Below are positions 17,758-25,892 of a stretch of 64,000 nucleotides of DNA, piece after piece. Source of the DNA: an uncultured Clostridia bacterium (lineage in GTDB: Bacteria; Bacillota; Clostridia; TANB77; CAG-508). Made by a program: the position numbers and the translations under genes. Each line of letters opens with the position of its first letter. The first letter of the stretch is position 1. Location of the stretch: positions 62,001 through 126,000 of the forward strand of contig CANRPX010000002.1 of NCBI GenBank assembly GCA_947632605.1, given 5' to 3'. Below the pieces are notes generated by a model. That model made no database searches and was not told where the DNA came from. It saw only the letters and a list, made by a program, of their open reading frames with translations.

Positions 17758-18135
17758 ATGGATAATAAATGGAAAAATAAAAATTTTTTTGATGCTCTAA
17801 AAAATTCTTTAAATGGAATTGCTTATCTTATTAAAAATGAAAAAAATATAAAAATAGAATTAATTTTTGCAATTTTAGCAATAATAGCTAGTATAGTATT
17901 GAAAATAAATTTACTAGAATTAGCATTAATTGTTTTTGCTATTTTTATTGTATTGTTTGCTGAATGTATAAATACAGTTTTAGAAAATGTAGTTGATTTA
18001 TGCACAGAAGAATATAATGAAAAAGCAAAAATTGCTAAAGATGTTGCAGCTGGAAGTGTACTTATTGTTTCAATATTATCAGTTATAATTGGTATATTAA
18101 TTTTTCTACCAAAAATAATAGAAATTTTATTATAA
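17758..18135 (+). CDS. dgkA: Undecaprenol/diacylglycerol kinase, DgkA family
   Basis: The 125-residue, three-span membrane protein contains the family signature AECINTVLENVVDL with its catalytic and metal-binding acidic residues. In Firmicutes this enzyme phosphorylates undecaprenol to recycle the lipid carrier for wall synthesis. It sits in the expected place between ybeY and era, and its ribosome binding site lies inside the end of ybeY. Confidence 0.93.
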   Translation: MDNKWKNKNFFDALKNSLNGIAYLIKNEKNIKIELIFAILAIIASIVLKINLLELALIVFAIFIVLFAECINTVLENVVDLCTEEYNEKAKIAKDVAAGSVLIVSILSVIIGILIFLPKIIEILL

Positions 18136-18168
18136 AATAAACTAATAAAAATAGTTTTGGAGGTACTT

Positions 18169-19233
18169 ATGAAAAAAATTGTAATTGCACTAGTAATTAT
18201 ATTATTAATTGCTATACCAGTATTTTTACTAAATTACAAATCAAAGACAGATATTCCAGCAGAAGACAATTTATCAAAAGCAAATGAAGAAGAAATTGTA
18301 ACAGAACCAGAGAAAGATACACCACAAATTAAAATATTTAATGGAAATGCAAGACCAATGGCATTTATGATTGATAATAATACAAATGCACAACCTCAAG
18401 CCTCAATAAATAAAACATATATGGTATATGAAATAATTGTTGAAGGTGGAGAAACTAGATTAATGGCGTTATTTAAAGGAGTAGATGCAGATTCAGTAGG
18501 CCCAATTAGAAGTTCAAGACATTATTTTCTAGATTATGCTATGGAAAATGATGCAATATATGCGCATCTTGGAATGAGTCCGCAAGCTCAAGGAGATATG
18601 GCATTATATGGAATTAATAATATAAATGGACAAGCTTATGATACTGGAAAACCACAAACAGCAACATCTCTATTTTGGAGAGTAAAACATAAAAAAGCAC
18701 CTCATGATGCATATACAAATACAGAATCAATTTTAAAAATTGCTAATGATAAAAAATATACTACAACTTCAAGTAAAGAAAGTGTATTAAATTATGTTCT
18801 AGATGAGGTAAACTTAGATACTCCTGATGCAGTAATTGCAAATGTAGTTACAATACCATACGCTACTGGGCATAAAGTTAGATATGAATATAATTCTGAA
18901 ACAAAAAGATATACAAGATATTCAAAAAATAAAAAAATGACAGATGAAGTTTCAAAAGAAGATATTACAACAAAAAATATTATAATAACACTTGCAAAAA
19001 ATTATACTTTAAATGATGGAGAAAACAAAGGTAGACAAGATGTTGTAACAGTTGGCGAACTTGATGGATATTATATAACAAATGGTAAAGCTATAAAAAT
19101 AAAATGTATTAAAGAAGATAGAAAAGAACAAACAAAATATGTAGATTTAAATGGTAATGAAATAAATGTAAATGATGGAAATACTTGGGTTAATGTATGT
19201 CCAATAGATGCAGATATTTCAATTACAGAGTAA
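18169..19233 (+). CDS. YerB-like DUF3048 exported protein
   Basis: This 354-residue protein has an N-terminal membrane segment (about 4-23) and then the DUF3048 domain: ARPMAFMIDNNTNAQPQAS, EGGETRLMALF and VGPIRSSRHYF. B. subtilis YerB is a lipoprotein linked to PcrA, but no Cys lipobox is seen here, so it is probably anchored by the uncleaved helix. ATG 18169 follows GGAGGT (18159-18164), which overlaps an in-frame TTG at 18157, so the later start is chosen. Confidence 0.85.
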   Translation: MKKIVIALVIILLIAIPVFLLNYKSKTDIPAEDNLSKANEEEIVTEPEKDTPQIKIFNGNARPMAFMIDNNTNAQPQASINKTYMVYEIIVEGGETRLMALFKGVDADSVGPIRSSRHYFLDYAMENDAIYAHLGMSPQAQGDMALYGINNINGQAYDTGKPQTATSLFWRVKHKKAPHDAYTNTESILKIANDKKYTTTSSKESVLNYVLDEVNLDTPDAVIANVVTIPYATGHKVRYEYNSETKRYTRYSKNKKMTDEVSKEDITTKNIIITLAKNYTLNDGENKGRQDVVTVGELDGYYITNGKAIKIKCIKEDRKEQTKYVDLNGNEINVNDGNTWVNVCPIDADISITE

Positions 19234-19249
19234 AAAGAAAAGGAATAAT

Positions 19250-20152
19250 ATGGGAGAATTTAAATCAGGTTTTGTTTCTCTAGTAGGAAGAACTAATGTT
19301 GGAAAATCCACACTATTAAATGCTTTAGCAAAAGAAAAAATTGCAATTACAGCTAACAAAGTTCAAACTACTAGAACAGCCATAAAAGCAATTTTAAATG
19401 ATGAAAATTATCAAATAATAATTACAGATACACCTGGAATACATAAACCTAAAACAAAATTAGGAAAAACAATGATAGATACAGCATTTGGTGTATTTTC
19501 AGAGGTTGATGTAATTATTTTTCTAATAGAAGCTACATCAAATGAAATAGGTAGAGGAGATAGAAGAATATTAGATAAGATAATAGAAAGCAAAAAACCT
19601 TGTATACTTGTAATTAATAAGATTGATTTAGTACAAAAAGAGAAACTTTTAAATCTTATAAATATTTATAGCAAAGAATATAATTTTAAAGCTGTTTTGC
19701 CAATATCAGCTGAAAAAAAATCAGGGATAGATGAATTAATAAATGAATTAGTTAAGCTTTTACCAGAAGGACCTAAATACTATTCAGATGAAGAATATAC
19801 AGATCAAACAGTAAGACAAATTTCAGAAGAAATAATTAGAGAAAAGGCATTACTTTTTCTACAAGATGAAGTTCCACATGGAATTTATGTTGAAATTGAA
19901 AACTTTAAAAACAGAACTACAACTAAAGGAGAAGAAATCCACGATATTGATGCAACAATATATTGCTTAAGAGAATCTCATAAAGGAATAATTATTGGAA
20001 AAGGTGGAAATCTTTTGAAAAAAATAGCAAGTTTTGCAAGAAAAGATATTGAAGAAATGCTTGGAACAAAAGTAAATTTGAAAGTATGGGTCAAAGTAAA
20101 AGAAGATTGGCAAGAAAAAGATAATATAGTAAATAAATTTAAATTAAAATAA
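19250..20152 (+). CDS. era: GTPase Era
   Basis: This 300-residue GTPase assists 16S rRNA folding and 30S assembly. Visible motifs are G1 GRTNVGKS (residues 13-20, with Thr where most Era have Pro), G2 QTTRT, G3 DTPG, G4 NKID, and a C-terminal KH domain with IIIGKGGNLLKKI. AAAAGGA before ATG 19250 sets the start; a longer in-frame reading from 19208 would run into yerB. The ybeY-dgkA-era-recO order is the normal Firmicutes arrangement. Confidence 0.97.
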   Translation: MGEFKSGFVSLVGRTNVGKSTLLNALAKEKIAITANKVQTTRTAIKAILNDENYQIIITDTPGIHKPKTKLGKTMIDTAFGVFSEVDVIIFLIEATSNEIGRGDRRILDKIIESKKPCILVINKIDLVQKEKLLNLINIYSKEYNFKAVLPISAEKKSGIDELINELVKLLPEGPKYYSDEEYTDQTVRQISEEIIREKALLFLQDEVPHGIYVEIENFKNRTTTKGEEIHDIDATIYCLRESHKGIIIGKGGNLLKKIASFARKDIEEMLGTKVNLKVWVKVKEDWQEKDNIVNKFKLK

Positions 20153-20209
20153 TACCAGTATAAATCTTCTAAAATTACAAAAGATAAATTCAAGAAGGAG
20201 AGAAGTCAC

Positions 20210-20362
20210 ATGATAAAAAGTTTAGCTTGGAATACATTTAAACAAACTGGAAACATAAATTCTTACTTAGAATTTAAAGAAGTAGAAAATATAGAAGAAA
20301 ATATGAAGGTAGTAATAGATGAAACAAATAAAAGTAAATGGAATAATAATAGCAGAAAATAA
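20210..20362 (+). CDS. yqzL: YqzL family small protein
   Basis: This 50-residue protein carries the YqzL signature W-N-T-F-K-Q-T-G-N-I-N-S-Y-L-x-F-K-E near its start. In Firmicutes yqzL lies just before recO, as here. AAGGAG at 20195-20200 precedes ATG 20210. Its last 44 bp overlap the start of recO in another frame. The C-terminal half is longer than in Bacillus and low in complexity. The function is unknown. Confidence 0.8.
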   Translation: MIKSLAWNTFKQTGNINSYLEFKEVENIEENMKVVIDETNKSKWNNNSRK

Positions 20363-21047
20363 TATGGGGGATTTTGATAAAATGCTTACAATTTTAACCC
20401 CCAACTTAGGAAAAATTGGGTGCAGTGCAAAAGGCTCAAGAAGACCTAAAAGTCTTCTTCTTAGCGGTACCCAATTTTTGTGCTTTGGAGAATATATGTT
20501 ATTTAAAGGTTCTGATACTTATACAATGAATTCTTGTGAAACAATAGAAATGTTTTACAATATTAGAACAGATTTAGACAAATTAACTTATGCATCATAC
20601 ATAACTAAAATAATAAATGATGTTACAACAGAAAATCAAAATTCATTCAATACTTTAAAATTATTTTTAAATACTTTATATATGATTTCAGAAACTGATA
20701 AAGATTTAGATTTCATAACTTCTGTTTTTAAAATGAGAATTCTTAAAATTCTTGGTTTTGCACCTAATTTAACAGAATGTACTAATTGTAAATCAAAAGA
20801 AAATTTAAATTTTTTTAGTATAAAAGATAATGGAGTGAAATGTGTAAATTGTGCTAAAAGTGATACAGGAGCTTTAAAATTAAGTGACCCTACTAGAAAT
20901 GCTCTTTTATATATTATGAAAGCAGATCCTAAAAAAATATTTTCTTTTGAACTTTCAGAAAATTGTAAAAAAGAATTAGAGTTAATTTCAAGTATATATT
21001 TAAACGAAAAATTAGAAAAAGAATATAAACTAGAGAAATTACTTTAA
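20319..21047 (+). CDS. recO: DNA repair protein RecO
   Basis: This 242-residue protein has the N-terminal OB fold (IKVNGIIIAENNMGDFDKMLTILTPNLGKIGCSAKGSRRPKS) and a C-terminal zinc motif CTNCKSK...CVNC (about 148-187), both typical of RecO. It loads RecA onto SSB-coated DNA together with RecR. It overlaps yqzL by 44 bp, so the two are likely coupled. Confidence 0.95.
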   Translation: MKQIKVNGIIIAENNMGDFDKMLTILTPNLGKIGCSAKGSRRPKSLLLSGTQFLCFGEYMLFKGSDTYTMNSCETIEMFYNIRTDLDKLTYASYITKIINDVTTENQNSFNTLKLFLNTLYMISETDKDLDFITSVFKMRILKILGFAPNLTECTNCKSKENLNFFSIKDNGVKCVNCAKSDTGALKLSDPTRNALLYIMKADPKKIFSFELSENCKKELELISSIYLNEKLEKEYKLEKLL

Positions 21048-21070
21048 AAAATAAATAAAGAATAATTTAC

Positions 21071-21099
21071 TTGCAAAATAGTATTTTTACTTATATAAT
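21071..21099 (+). promoter_or_regulatory. Sigma-A promoter for hpf
   Basis: TTGCAA (21071-21076) and TATAAT (21094-21099) are 17 bp apart, about 40 bp before the hpf start. Hibernation factors usually have their own stress-responsive promoter, in line with this separate start after recO. Confidence 0.75.
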
Positions 21100-21136
21100 G
21101 TTCTTACTAACAAAAAAATAAAAAGGAGTGATTATT

Positions 21137-21679
21137 ATGATGAATATTACTATTACCGGAAAAGAACTAAAAGCTACTGAAGCAATTAAAGATTATGTGA
21201 AAAAGAAATTAACTAGAATAGAAAAATATTTTGCAGATGAAAACATTGATGTAATAACTACAATAAAAAAAGAAAATACATCTTCTGAAATTGCTGAAAT
21301 GTATGTTTCAGTAAAAGGAATGTCTTATAAAGCTGTTACAGAAGATAAAGATTTATATGCATCAATAGATAAAGATATAGATATTCTTGAAGGACAAATT
21401 AGAAAAACAAAAGCAAGAAAAGAAAAAATGATGAAAGACTCATCTATTAAACAAATGAATATAAGTGGAATAGAACCAGAAAAACAAGTTGAAGATGAAG
21501 TTATTAAATCTTTGTCTTATGAAATTAAACCTATCTCAATAGATGATGCTAAATTAAAACTAAAAGAGAAAAAAGGTAATATTTTCTATACTTTTGTTAA
21601 TGTAGATACAGGAAAAGTAAATGTAATTTTCAAATTGAAAGATGGAGATAATTTTGGTTTAGTAGAGCCAGAAGCTTAA
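21137..21679 (+). CDS. hpf: Long-form ribosome hibernation promoting factor
   Basis: The 180-residue product has the YfiA/RaiA domain (about 1-100, starting MNITITGKELKATEAIKDYVKKKL) and the C-terminal dimerisation domain (about 120-180, VIKSLSYEIKPISIDDAKLKL...NFGLVEPEA) that defines the long form. It joins 70S ribosomes into inactive 100S dimers in stationary phase. AAAGGAG at 21122-21128 favours ATG 21137; the next codon is also ATG. Confidence 0.95.
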   Translation: MMNITITGKELKATEAIKDYVKKKLTRIEKYFADENIDVITTIKKENTSSEIAEMYVSVKGMSYKAVTEDKDLYASIDKDIDILEGQIRKTKARKEKMMKDSSIKQMNISGIEPEKQVEDEVIKSLSYEIKPISIDDAKLKLKEKKGNIFYTFVNVDTGKVNVIFKLKDGDNFGLVEPEA

Positions 21680-21701
21680 AAATAAAATTTTATAATAAGA
21701 T

Positions 21702-21744
21702 AAAAAAATAGATATTGTATTTTTTAGTACAATATCTATTTTTT
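21702..21744 (+). terminator. Terminator after hpf
   Basis: TAGATATTGTA (21709-21719) pairs with TACAATATCTA (21728-21738) and is flanked by A and T runs, so it could stop transcription in both directions. Confidence 0.88.
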
Positions 21745-21900
21745 CCAAAAATTACTTGTTTAAAAAAATCTAATTTACACAACATATATATTGAAAATGC
21801 ATTAAATTATTTAATACATTTTTCTAAGAGTAAAGATAGTGTGAAGCAATTTATTAAATTAAAGTAGAATACACTATTTAAATTCGGAGGTGAATTAGAA

Positions 21901-22101
21901 ATGGCAAGAAGTAATAAAACAGTAGTTCCAGAAGCTATGGATTCATTAGAAAAATTCAAATATGAAGTAGCTAGTGAAGTTGGTGTTAATTTAAAAAACG
22001 GTTATAACGGAAATATATCAGCTAGAGACGCTGGTAGAATCGGTGGTAACATGGTAAAAAAATTAATAGAACAAGCTGAAAACCAAATGACTAACAAATA
22101 A
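21901..22101 (+). CDS. Alpha/beta-type small acid-soluble spore protein
   Basis: The 66-residue protein has both family signatures: KFKYEVASEVGV, the site cut by the germination protease GPR between Glu and Val-Ala-Ser, and ISARDAGRIGGNMVKKLIE, the DNA-binding helix region. These proteins coat spore DNA, protect it from UV and supply amino acids at germination. It has its own strong ribosome binding site (CGGAGGTG). Forespore (sigma-G) expression is expected, but I could not identify a convincing sigma-G promoter. Confidence 0.97.
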   Translation: MARSNKTVVPEAMDSLEKFKYEVASEVGVNLKNGYNGNISARDAGRIGGNMVKKLIEQAENQMTNK

Positions 22102-22121
22102 GTTTAAGTTAAATTAAGTAG

Positions 22122-22147
22122 AAAGGCGGGAGATATCTCGTCTTTTT
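22122..22147 (+). terminator. Probable terminator after the spore protein gene
   Basis: AAAGGCGGGAGA can pair with TCTCGTCTTTTT, including G-T pairs, ending in a T run. Confidence 0.6.
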
Positions 22148-22206
22148 ACAATTAAACTTTGTTATTTTGAAAAAATTTTGAAATTAAAATGATACATAAA
22201 TGTATA

Positions 22207-22234
22207 TTGTCAAAAGAAGTTTTAATGATATAAT
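22207..22234 (+). promoter_or_regulatory. Sigma-A promoter for the Cof-type phosphatase
   Basis: TTGTCA (22207-22212) and TATAAT (22229-22234) are separated by 16 bp. Confidence 0.75.
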
Positions 22235-22268
22235 GAAAAACAGATACAATAAAAGAAGGAGAATTTTT

Positions 22269-23144
22269 ATGTATAAATTAATGGCAATAGATTTAGATGG
22301 AACTCTACTAAATTCTTCAGGCGAGGTTTCAGAAAATACAAGAAAAGCCTTAAAAAAGGTAAAAGAGAGTGGAGTAGAAGTTGTACTTTCATCAGGAAGG
22401 CCTATTAGTTCAACTGAAAGTTTAGCAATTGAGCTTGGCGTTGATAATTACTTAATTTCAGGTAATGGTGCAGCTGTTTTTGATATAAAAAATCAAAAAA
22501 TTATATATGATAGATTTTTAAGCAAAGAACAAGTTTTAAGCATAGCTAAAATTTGTGAAGAAAATAGCTTTTTTTATAATGTTTATACAGAAGATGAAGT
22601 TATAGCAAATTCATTGAATTATAATATTTTGTTCTATCATAAAGAAAATGTAAAAAAAGTTGAAGAAAGAAGAACACATATTAATATAGTTCAAAATATT
22701 GAAAAATACATAAGAGAATCTGGAAAAGAAAGATTTTTAAAGATTACTGTTTGTGATGAATCTCAGTTTATTTTTAATAGTATTATGAAAAAATTGAAAG
22801 AATTAAATGGTATAGATGTGTTAGAAGTTGCATATATGTCTAGAAAGAAAATAAAAGATGGTACAGATGATGTAGATATTCAATATTATTATACAGAAAT
22901 AACAAATGAAAATGTTAATAAATGGACAGCCATAGAATTTCTTCTAGATAAGTTAAATATCAAAAAAGAAGAAGTAATAGCAATTGGAGACAACATAAAT
23001 GACCAAGAAATGATACTTGAATCAGGACTAGGTGTAGTAATGGGAAATAGTAATCCAAAAATGAAGGAAATTGCAGATGAAATTGTAGCTGATAACAACT
23101 CTGAAGGAGTGCTTGAAGCTATAAATAAATTTGTATTAAAGTAA
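22269..23144 (+). CDS. Cof-type HAD-IIB phosphatase
   Basis: The 291-residue product has the HAD motifs in order: motif I DLDGTLLNS (about 8-16), motif II LSSGRP, and motif III/IV with IGDNINDQEMI and GVVMGNSNPKMKEIAD. The large cap between motifs II and III places it in the Cof/YidA subgroup, which hydrolyses sugar phosphates or similar small molecules. The substrate cannot be told. ATG 22269 follows AAGGAG; a longer in-frame reading from 22200 would start upstream of the promoter -35 box. Confidence 0.93.
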   Translation: MYKLMAIDLDGTLLNSSGEVSENTRKALKKVKESGVEVVLSSGRPISSTESLAIELGVDNYLISGNGAAVFDIKNQKIIYDRFLSKEQVLSIAKICEENSFFYNVYTEDEVIANSLNYNILFYHKENVKKVEERRTHINIVQNIEKYIRESGKERFLKITVCDESQFIFNSIMKKLKELNGIDVLEVAYMSRKKIKDGTDDVDIQYYYTEITNENVNKWTAIEFLLDKLNIKKEEVIAIGDNINDQEMILESGLGVVMGNSNPKMKEIADEIVADNNSEGVLEAINKFVLK

Positions 23145-23199
23145 TTATAACAATCAAGTTACAATTAAAATAAGTTTTTATTACAAGTAAGCTAATTTA

Positions 23200-23228
23200 T
23201 TGATTTCAAGGGCTTATTATTGTAAAAT
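23200..23228 (+). promoter_or_regulatory. Candidate promoter of the Tad-like pilus operon
   Basis: TTGATT (23200-23205) and TAAAAT (23223-23228) are 17 bp apart, about 75 bp before the first gene. The long AT-rich leader could carry control elements, but I see no clear repeat in it. Confidence 0.55.
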
Positions 23229-23304
23229 AAAGTAAATAGTATGAGAAAAAATATCTCAAAAATAGAATAAAATAATTTCATGTAAATAAAGGGAGGAACT
23301 TATC

Positions 23305-24270
23305 ATGGCAATCAATCCAATGCAAAGAAGAGCTAGAAATTCATTTTTAATAGGATTTTTAGTAGCATTAGTTATAATGGCAGTAGTAGTATTTATATTA
23401 TTATTCCAAATTAAATCAATAAATGAGGCAAAAGCTAAATTAGAAGCGCTACAAAAGAGTGTTTTAGTAGCAAATGATGACTTAAAATCAGGACAAGAAG
23501 TTACACTAGAAGATAACTTTACTACTACTAAAATTCAAACAACAATAGATCCAGAAAAAGTCATTTCTGATTTAGATTTTGAATATACAAATAAAGACGG
23601 TGAACCTGTAACTATGTTAGATGATAAAGGTGCTGAAAAGAAAAAGAAAATGGTTATGAAAATAGCAGTACCAGCTGGAACAATTATAACAAAAGACATG
23701 TTAGTAGAAGAAGAAAATCAAACAACAGATAGTACCAGAGTACAAGAATATAACATGATTGTGTTACCTTCTCAATTGGTAAATGGTGATTATATAGATA
23801 TAAGAATGTCTTTGGCAAATGGTCAAGATTACATAGTTTTATCTAAAAAATTAGTTTTAGGTACAAACGAAACAACAGTATGGCTTCAATTAAGTGAAGA
23901 AGAAATATTAACATTAAGTAATGCAATTGTTGAAACATATACATTCCCAGGAGCAAAACTTTATGCAATACAATATGTTGAGCCTGGATTACAAGATGAA
24001 TCAATACCAACTTATACAGTAAGTGAAGATGTATTAGCATTAATAAATTCTGATCCTAACATAGTAAAAGAAGCAAGAGACAATTTATGGTCACATTATG
24101 TTTCTGAAAATAGAACAAATTACTTTGAACCATTACGTACACAAAATCTTGATAGTCAAGGTTCTTTAGTAAGTGCAGGAAATTCTAGTGAAATTGAATC
24201 AATAAAAGCAGCAAGACAAGAATTTGTTGAAAATCTAGAAGGAACAGAGGATGTTGGATACACAAGATAA
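23305..24270 (+). CDS. cpaB: CpaB/RcpC-like Tad pilus assembly protein (SAF domain)
   Basis: The 321-residue protein has one N-terminal membrane span (about 12-33), then a SAF-like domain (VLVANDDLKSGQEVTLEDNF ... KIAVPAGTIITKDML) and an extracytoplasmic domain. This is the CpaB/RcpC architecture. CpaB normally supports the secretin in Gram-negative Tad systems; Gram-positive versions presumably contact the wall. GGGAGG precedes the ATG. It is the first gene of the pilus cluster. Confidence 0.82.
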   Translation: MAINPMQRRARNSFLIGFLVALVIMAVVVFILLFQIKSINEAKAKLEALQKSVLVANDDLKSGQEVTLEDNFTTTKIQTTIDPEKVISDLDFEYTNKDGEPVTMLDDKGAEKKKKMVMKIAVPAGTIITKDMLVEEENQTTDSTRVQEYNMIVLPSQLVNGDYIDIRMSLANGQDYIVLSKKLVLGTNETTVWLQLSEEEILTLSNAIVETYTFPGAKLYAIQYVEPGLQDESIPTYTVSEDVLALINSDPNIVKEARDNLWSHYVSENRTNYFEPLRTQNLDSQGSLVSAGNSSEIESIKAARQEFVENLEGTEDVGYTR

Positions 24271-24292
24271 AATTGGAGGATAGTAAACACTA

Positions 24293-24985
24293 ATGGAAAA
24301 AATTGCTTTTATAGGTAGTTATGATAAAGCAGATTTAATAATTTATATTGCTAAAATACTAAACCTTCTAGGAAAAAAAGTTCTAGTTATAGATAGTACA
24401 ACATTACAAAAAACTAGATATATTGTTCCTAAAATGAAACCAGCTAAATGTTATATTACATCATTTGAAGGAATAGATATAGCAGTTGGTTTTGAAAGTT
24501 TAGAACAAATCAAACAATATTGTGATTTGAAAGAAGGAGCAAATTTTGATTACGATTTTGCTCTTGCAAATATAGATTCATACAAAGGATATTGTAATTT
24601 TGGATTAAAAACGGAAGATAAAACTTTCTTTATTACTTCTTTTGATATGTACTGCTTAAGAAGAGGACTACAAGTTTTCAAAAAAATGCCAAATAGGATA
24701 AAAGTTCAAAAAATACTTTTCTCAAAAGATATGTTACCAGAAGAAGATGAATATTTAAATTATCTTTCTAAAGACTTAAATATAGAATGGGCAGAAGAGG
24801 TTGTATTCTTTCCTCTTGAACAAGGAGATCAAACAGCATTATTTATTAATCAAAGAGCAGAAAGAATTCAACTTAGAGGATTATCTAGACAATATATTGA
24901 AGGATTAGAATATATTGTTGAAGTAATGGGTATCGCAAAACAATGTGAAATTAAAAAAGCTATAAAAATATTAGAAAGAAATTAG
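24293..24985 (+). CDS. CpaE/MinD-like protein with no Walker motif
   Basis: This 230-residue protein starts MEKIAFIGSYDKADLIIYIA and has KVLVIDSTTLQKTRYI, matching the first strands and helix of the ParA/MinD fold, but the P-loop is gone. Its place between cpaB and a second CpaE-like gene suggests a non-catalytic partner, perhaps forming a heterodimer that positions the pilus machine. Family assignment rests on the strand pattern and context. Confidence 0.55.
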   Translation: MEKIAFIGSYDKADLIIYIAKILNLLGKKVLVIDSTTLQKTRYIVPKMKPAKCYITSFEGIDIAVGFESLEQIKQYCDLKEGANFDYDFALANIDSYKGYCNFGLKTEDKTFFITSFDMYCLRRGLQVFKKMPNRIKVQKILFSKDMLPEEDEYLNYLSKDLNIEWAEEVVFFPLEQGDQTALFINQRAERIQLRGLSRQYIEGLEYIVEVMGIAKQCEIKKAIKILERN

Positions 24986-25001
24986 TCTGGAGGAATTTTA
25001 A

Positions 25002-25856
25002 ATGGCAATAATTGGTTTTTGGAGTGGAAGTAGGAAAGAAACAGGTCAAACACTATCAATTACCGCGATAGCAACACACATGGCTGTTGAACACAATTAT
25101 AAAATATTATTAATTGATGCTACATTTGATGATGATACAATGGAAAGATGTTTTTGGTATGTAAACAATAAAGATAATAAAAAAGACATTTTAAAAACAT
25201 TAAATAAAGGAAAATTAGATATATCTTCTGGAGCAGAGGGATTACTTAGTGCAGTTGCAAGTAATAAAACAACTCCTGAAATAGTTCAAAACTATACAAG
25301 AGTTGTTTTTAACGGTAGGTTAGATGTTTTATGTGGATTAAAAACAACATCACCAGAGGAATTTACAAAAGCTTTAATTCATTATAATGATTTAGTAAAA
25401 ACAGCTGATAAATTTTATGATATGGTTTTTGTTGATATGGAAAAAACACTAAAATATAATACAACAAAATTATTATTAAAAGAATCAAATGTAATTGTAT
25501 ATAACTTTACAAAAAATCGTAAACAAGCTGATGAATATTTAAATGCTTTAAATGAAGATAAAGAAATTTTAGATAAAAAGAAAATAATACCTTTACTTTC
25601 TAATTCTGATAGTGATTGTGTATATAATGTAAAAAATATTACTAAATATATTGGAGAAAAAAGAGATATACCTACAATACCTTATAACTCAACATTTGTA
25701 AGAATGGCATCTGAAGCGGGAGTAGCAAATTATTTCTTAAAAAATAAATTAGTGACAGCATCAACAAATGATAAAGATGGAATTTTTAAGCATTCTGTTG
25801 AACATGCATGTCAAGCAATTATAAAAAGATTAGAGGACTTAAAATACAAAGTATAA
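25002..25856 (+). CDS. CpaE/MinD-like ATPase homologue with deviant Walker A
   Basis: The 284-residue protein has the ParA/MinD layout: MAIIGFWSGSRKETGQTLSITAIATHMA, then KILLIDATFDDD, and later DMVFVDMEKTL. The usual K-G-G-x-G-K-T loop reads K-E-T-G-Q-T, with Gln16 in place of the catalytic Lys. It may bind nucleotide weakly or not at all. CpaE homologues localise Tad pili. Located directly before cpaF and 16 bp after the other CpaE-like gene. Confidence 0.7.
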   Translation: MAIIGFWSGSRKETGQTLSITAIATHMAVEHNYKILLIDATFDDDTMERCFWYVNNKDNKKDILKTLNKGKLDISSGAEGLLSAVASNKTTPEIVQNYTRVVFNGRLDVLCGLKTTSPEEFTKALIHYNDLVKTADKFYDMVFVDMEKTLKYNTTKLLLKESNVIVYNFTKNRKQADEYLNALNEDKEILDKKKIIPLLSNSDSDCVYNVKNITKYIGEKRDIPTIPYNSTFVRMASEAGVANYFLKNKLVTASTNDKDGIFKHSVEHACQAIIKRLEDLKYKV

Positions 25857-25892
25857 ATTAAAATACAAAAGTTTTAAAGGGAGGAACCTTTA

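Noticed and set aside
21841-21877. Sigma-G promoter upstream of the spore protein gene
   Set aside because: TGAAGC and TACACTA resemble the two boxes, but the spacing of about 22 bp is too long, so I do not call it.
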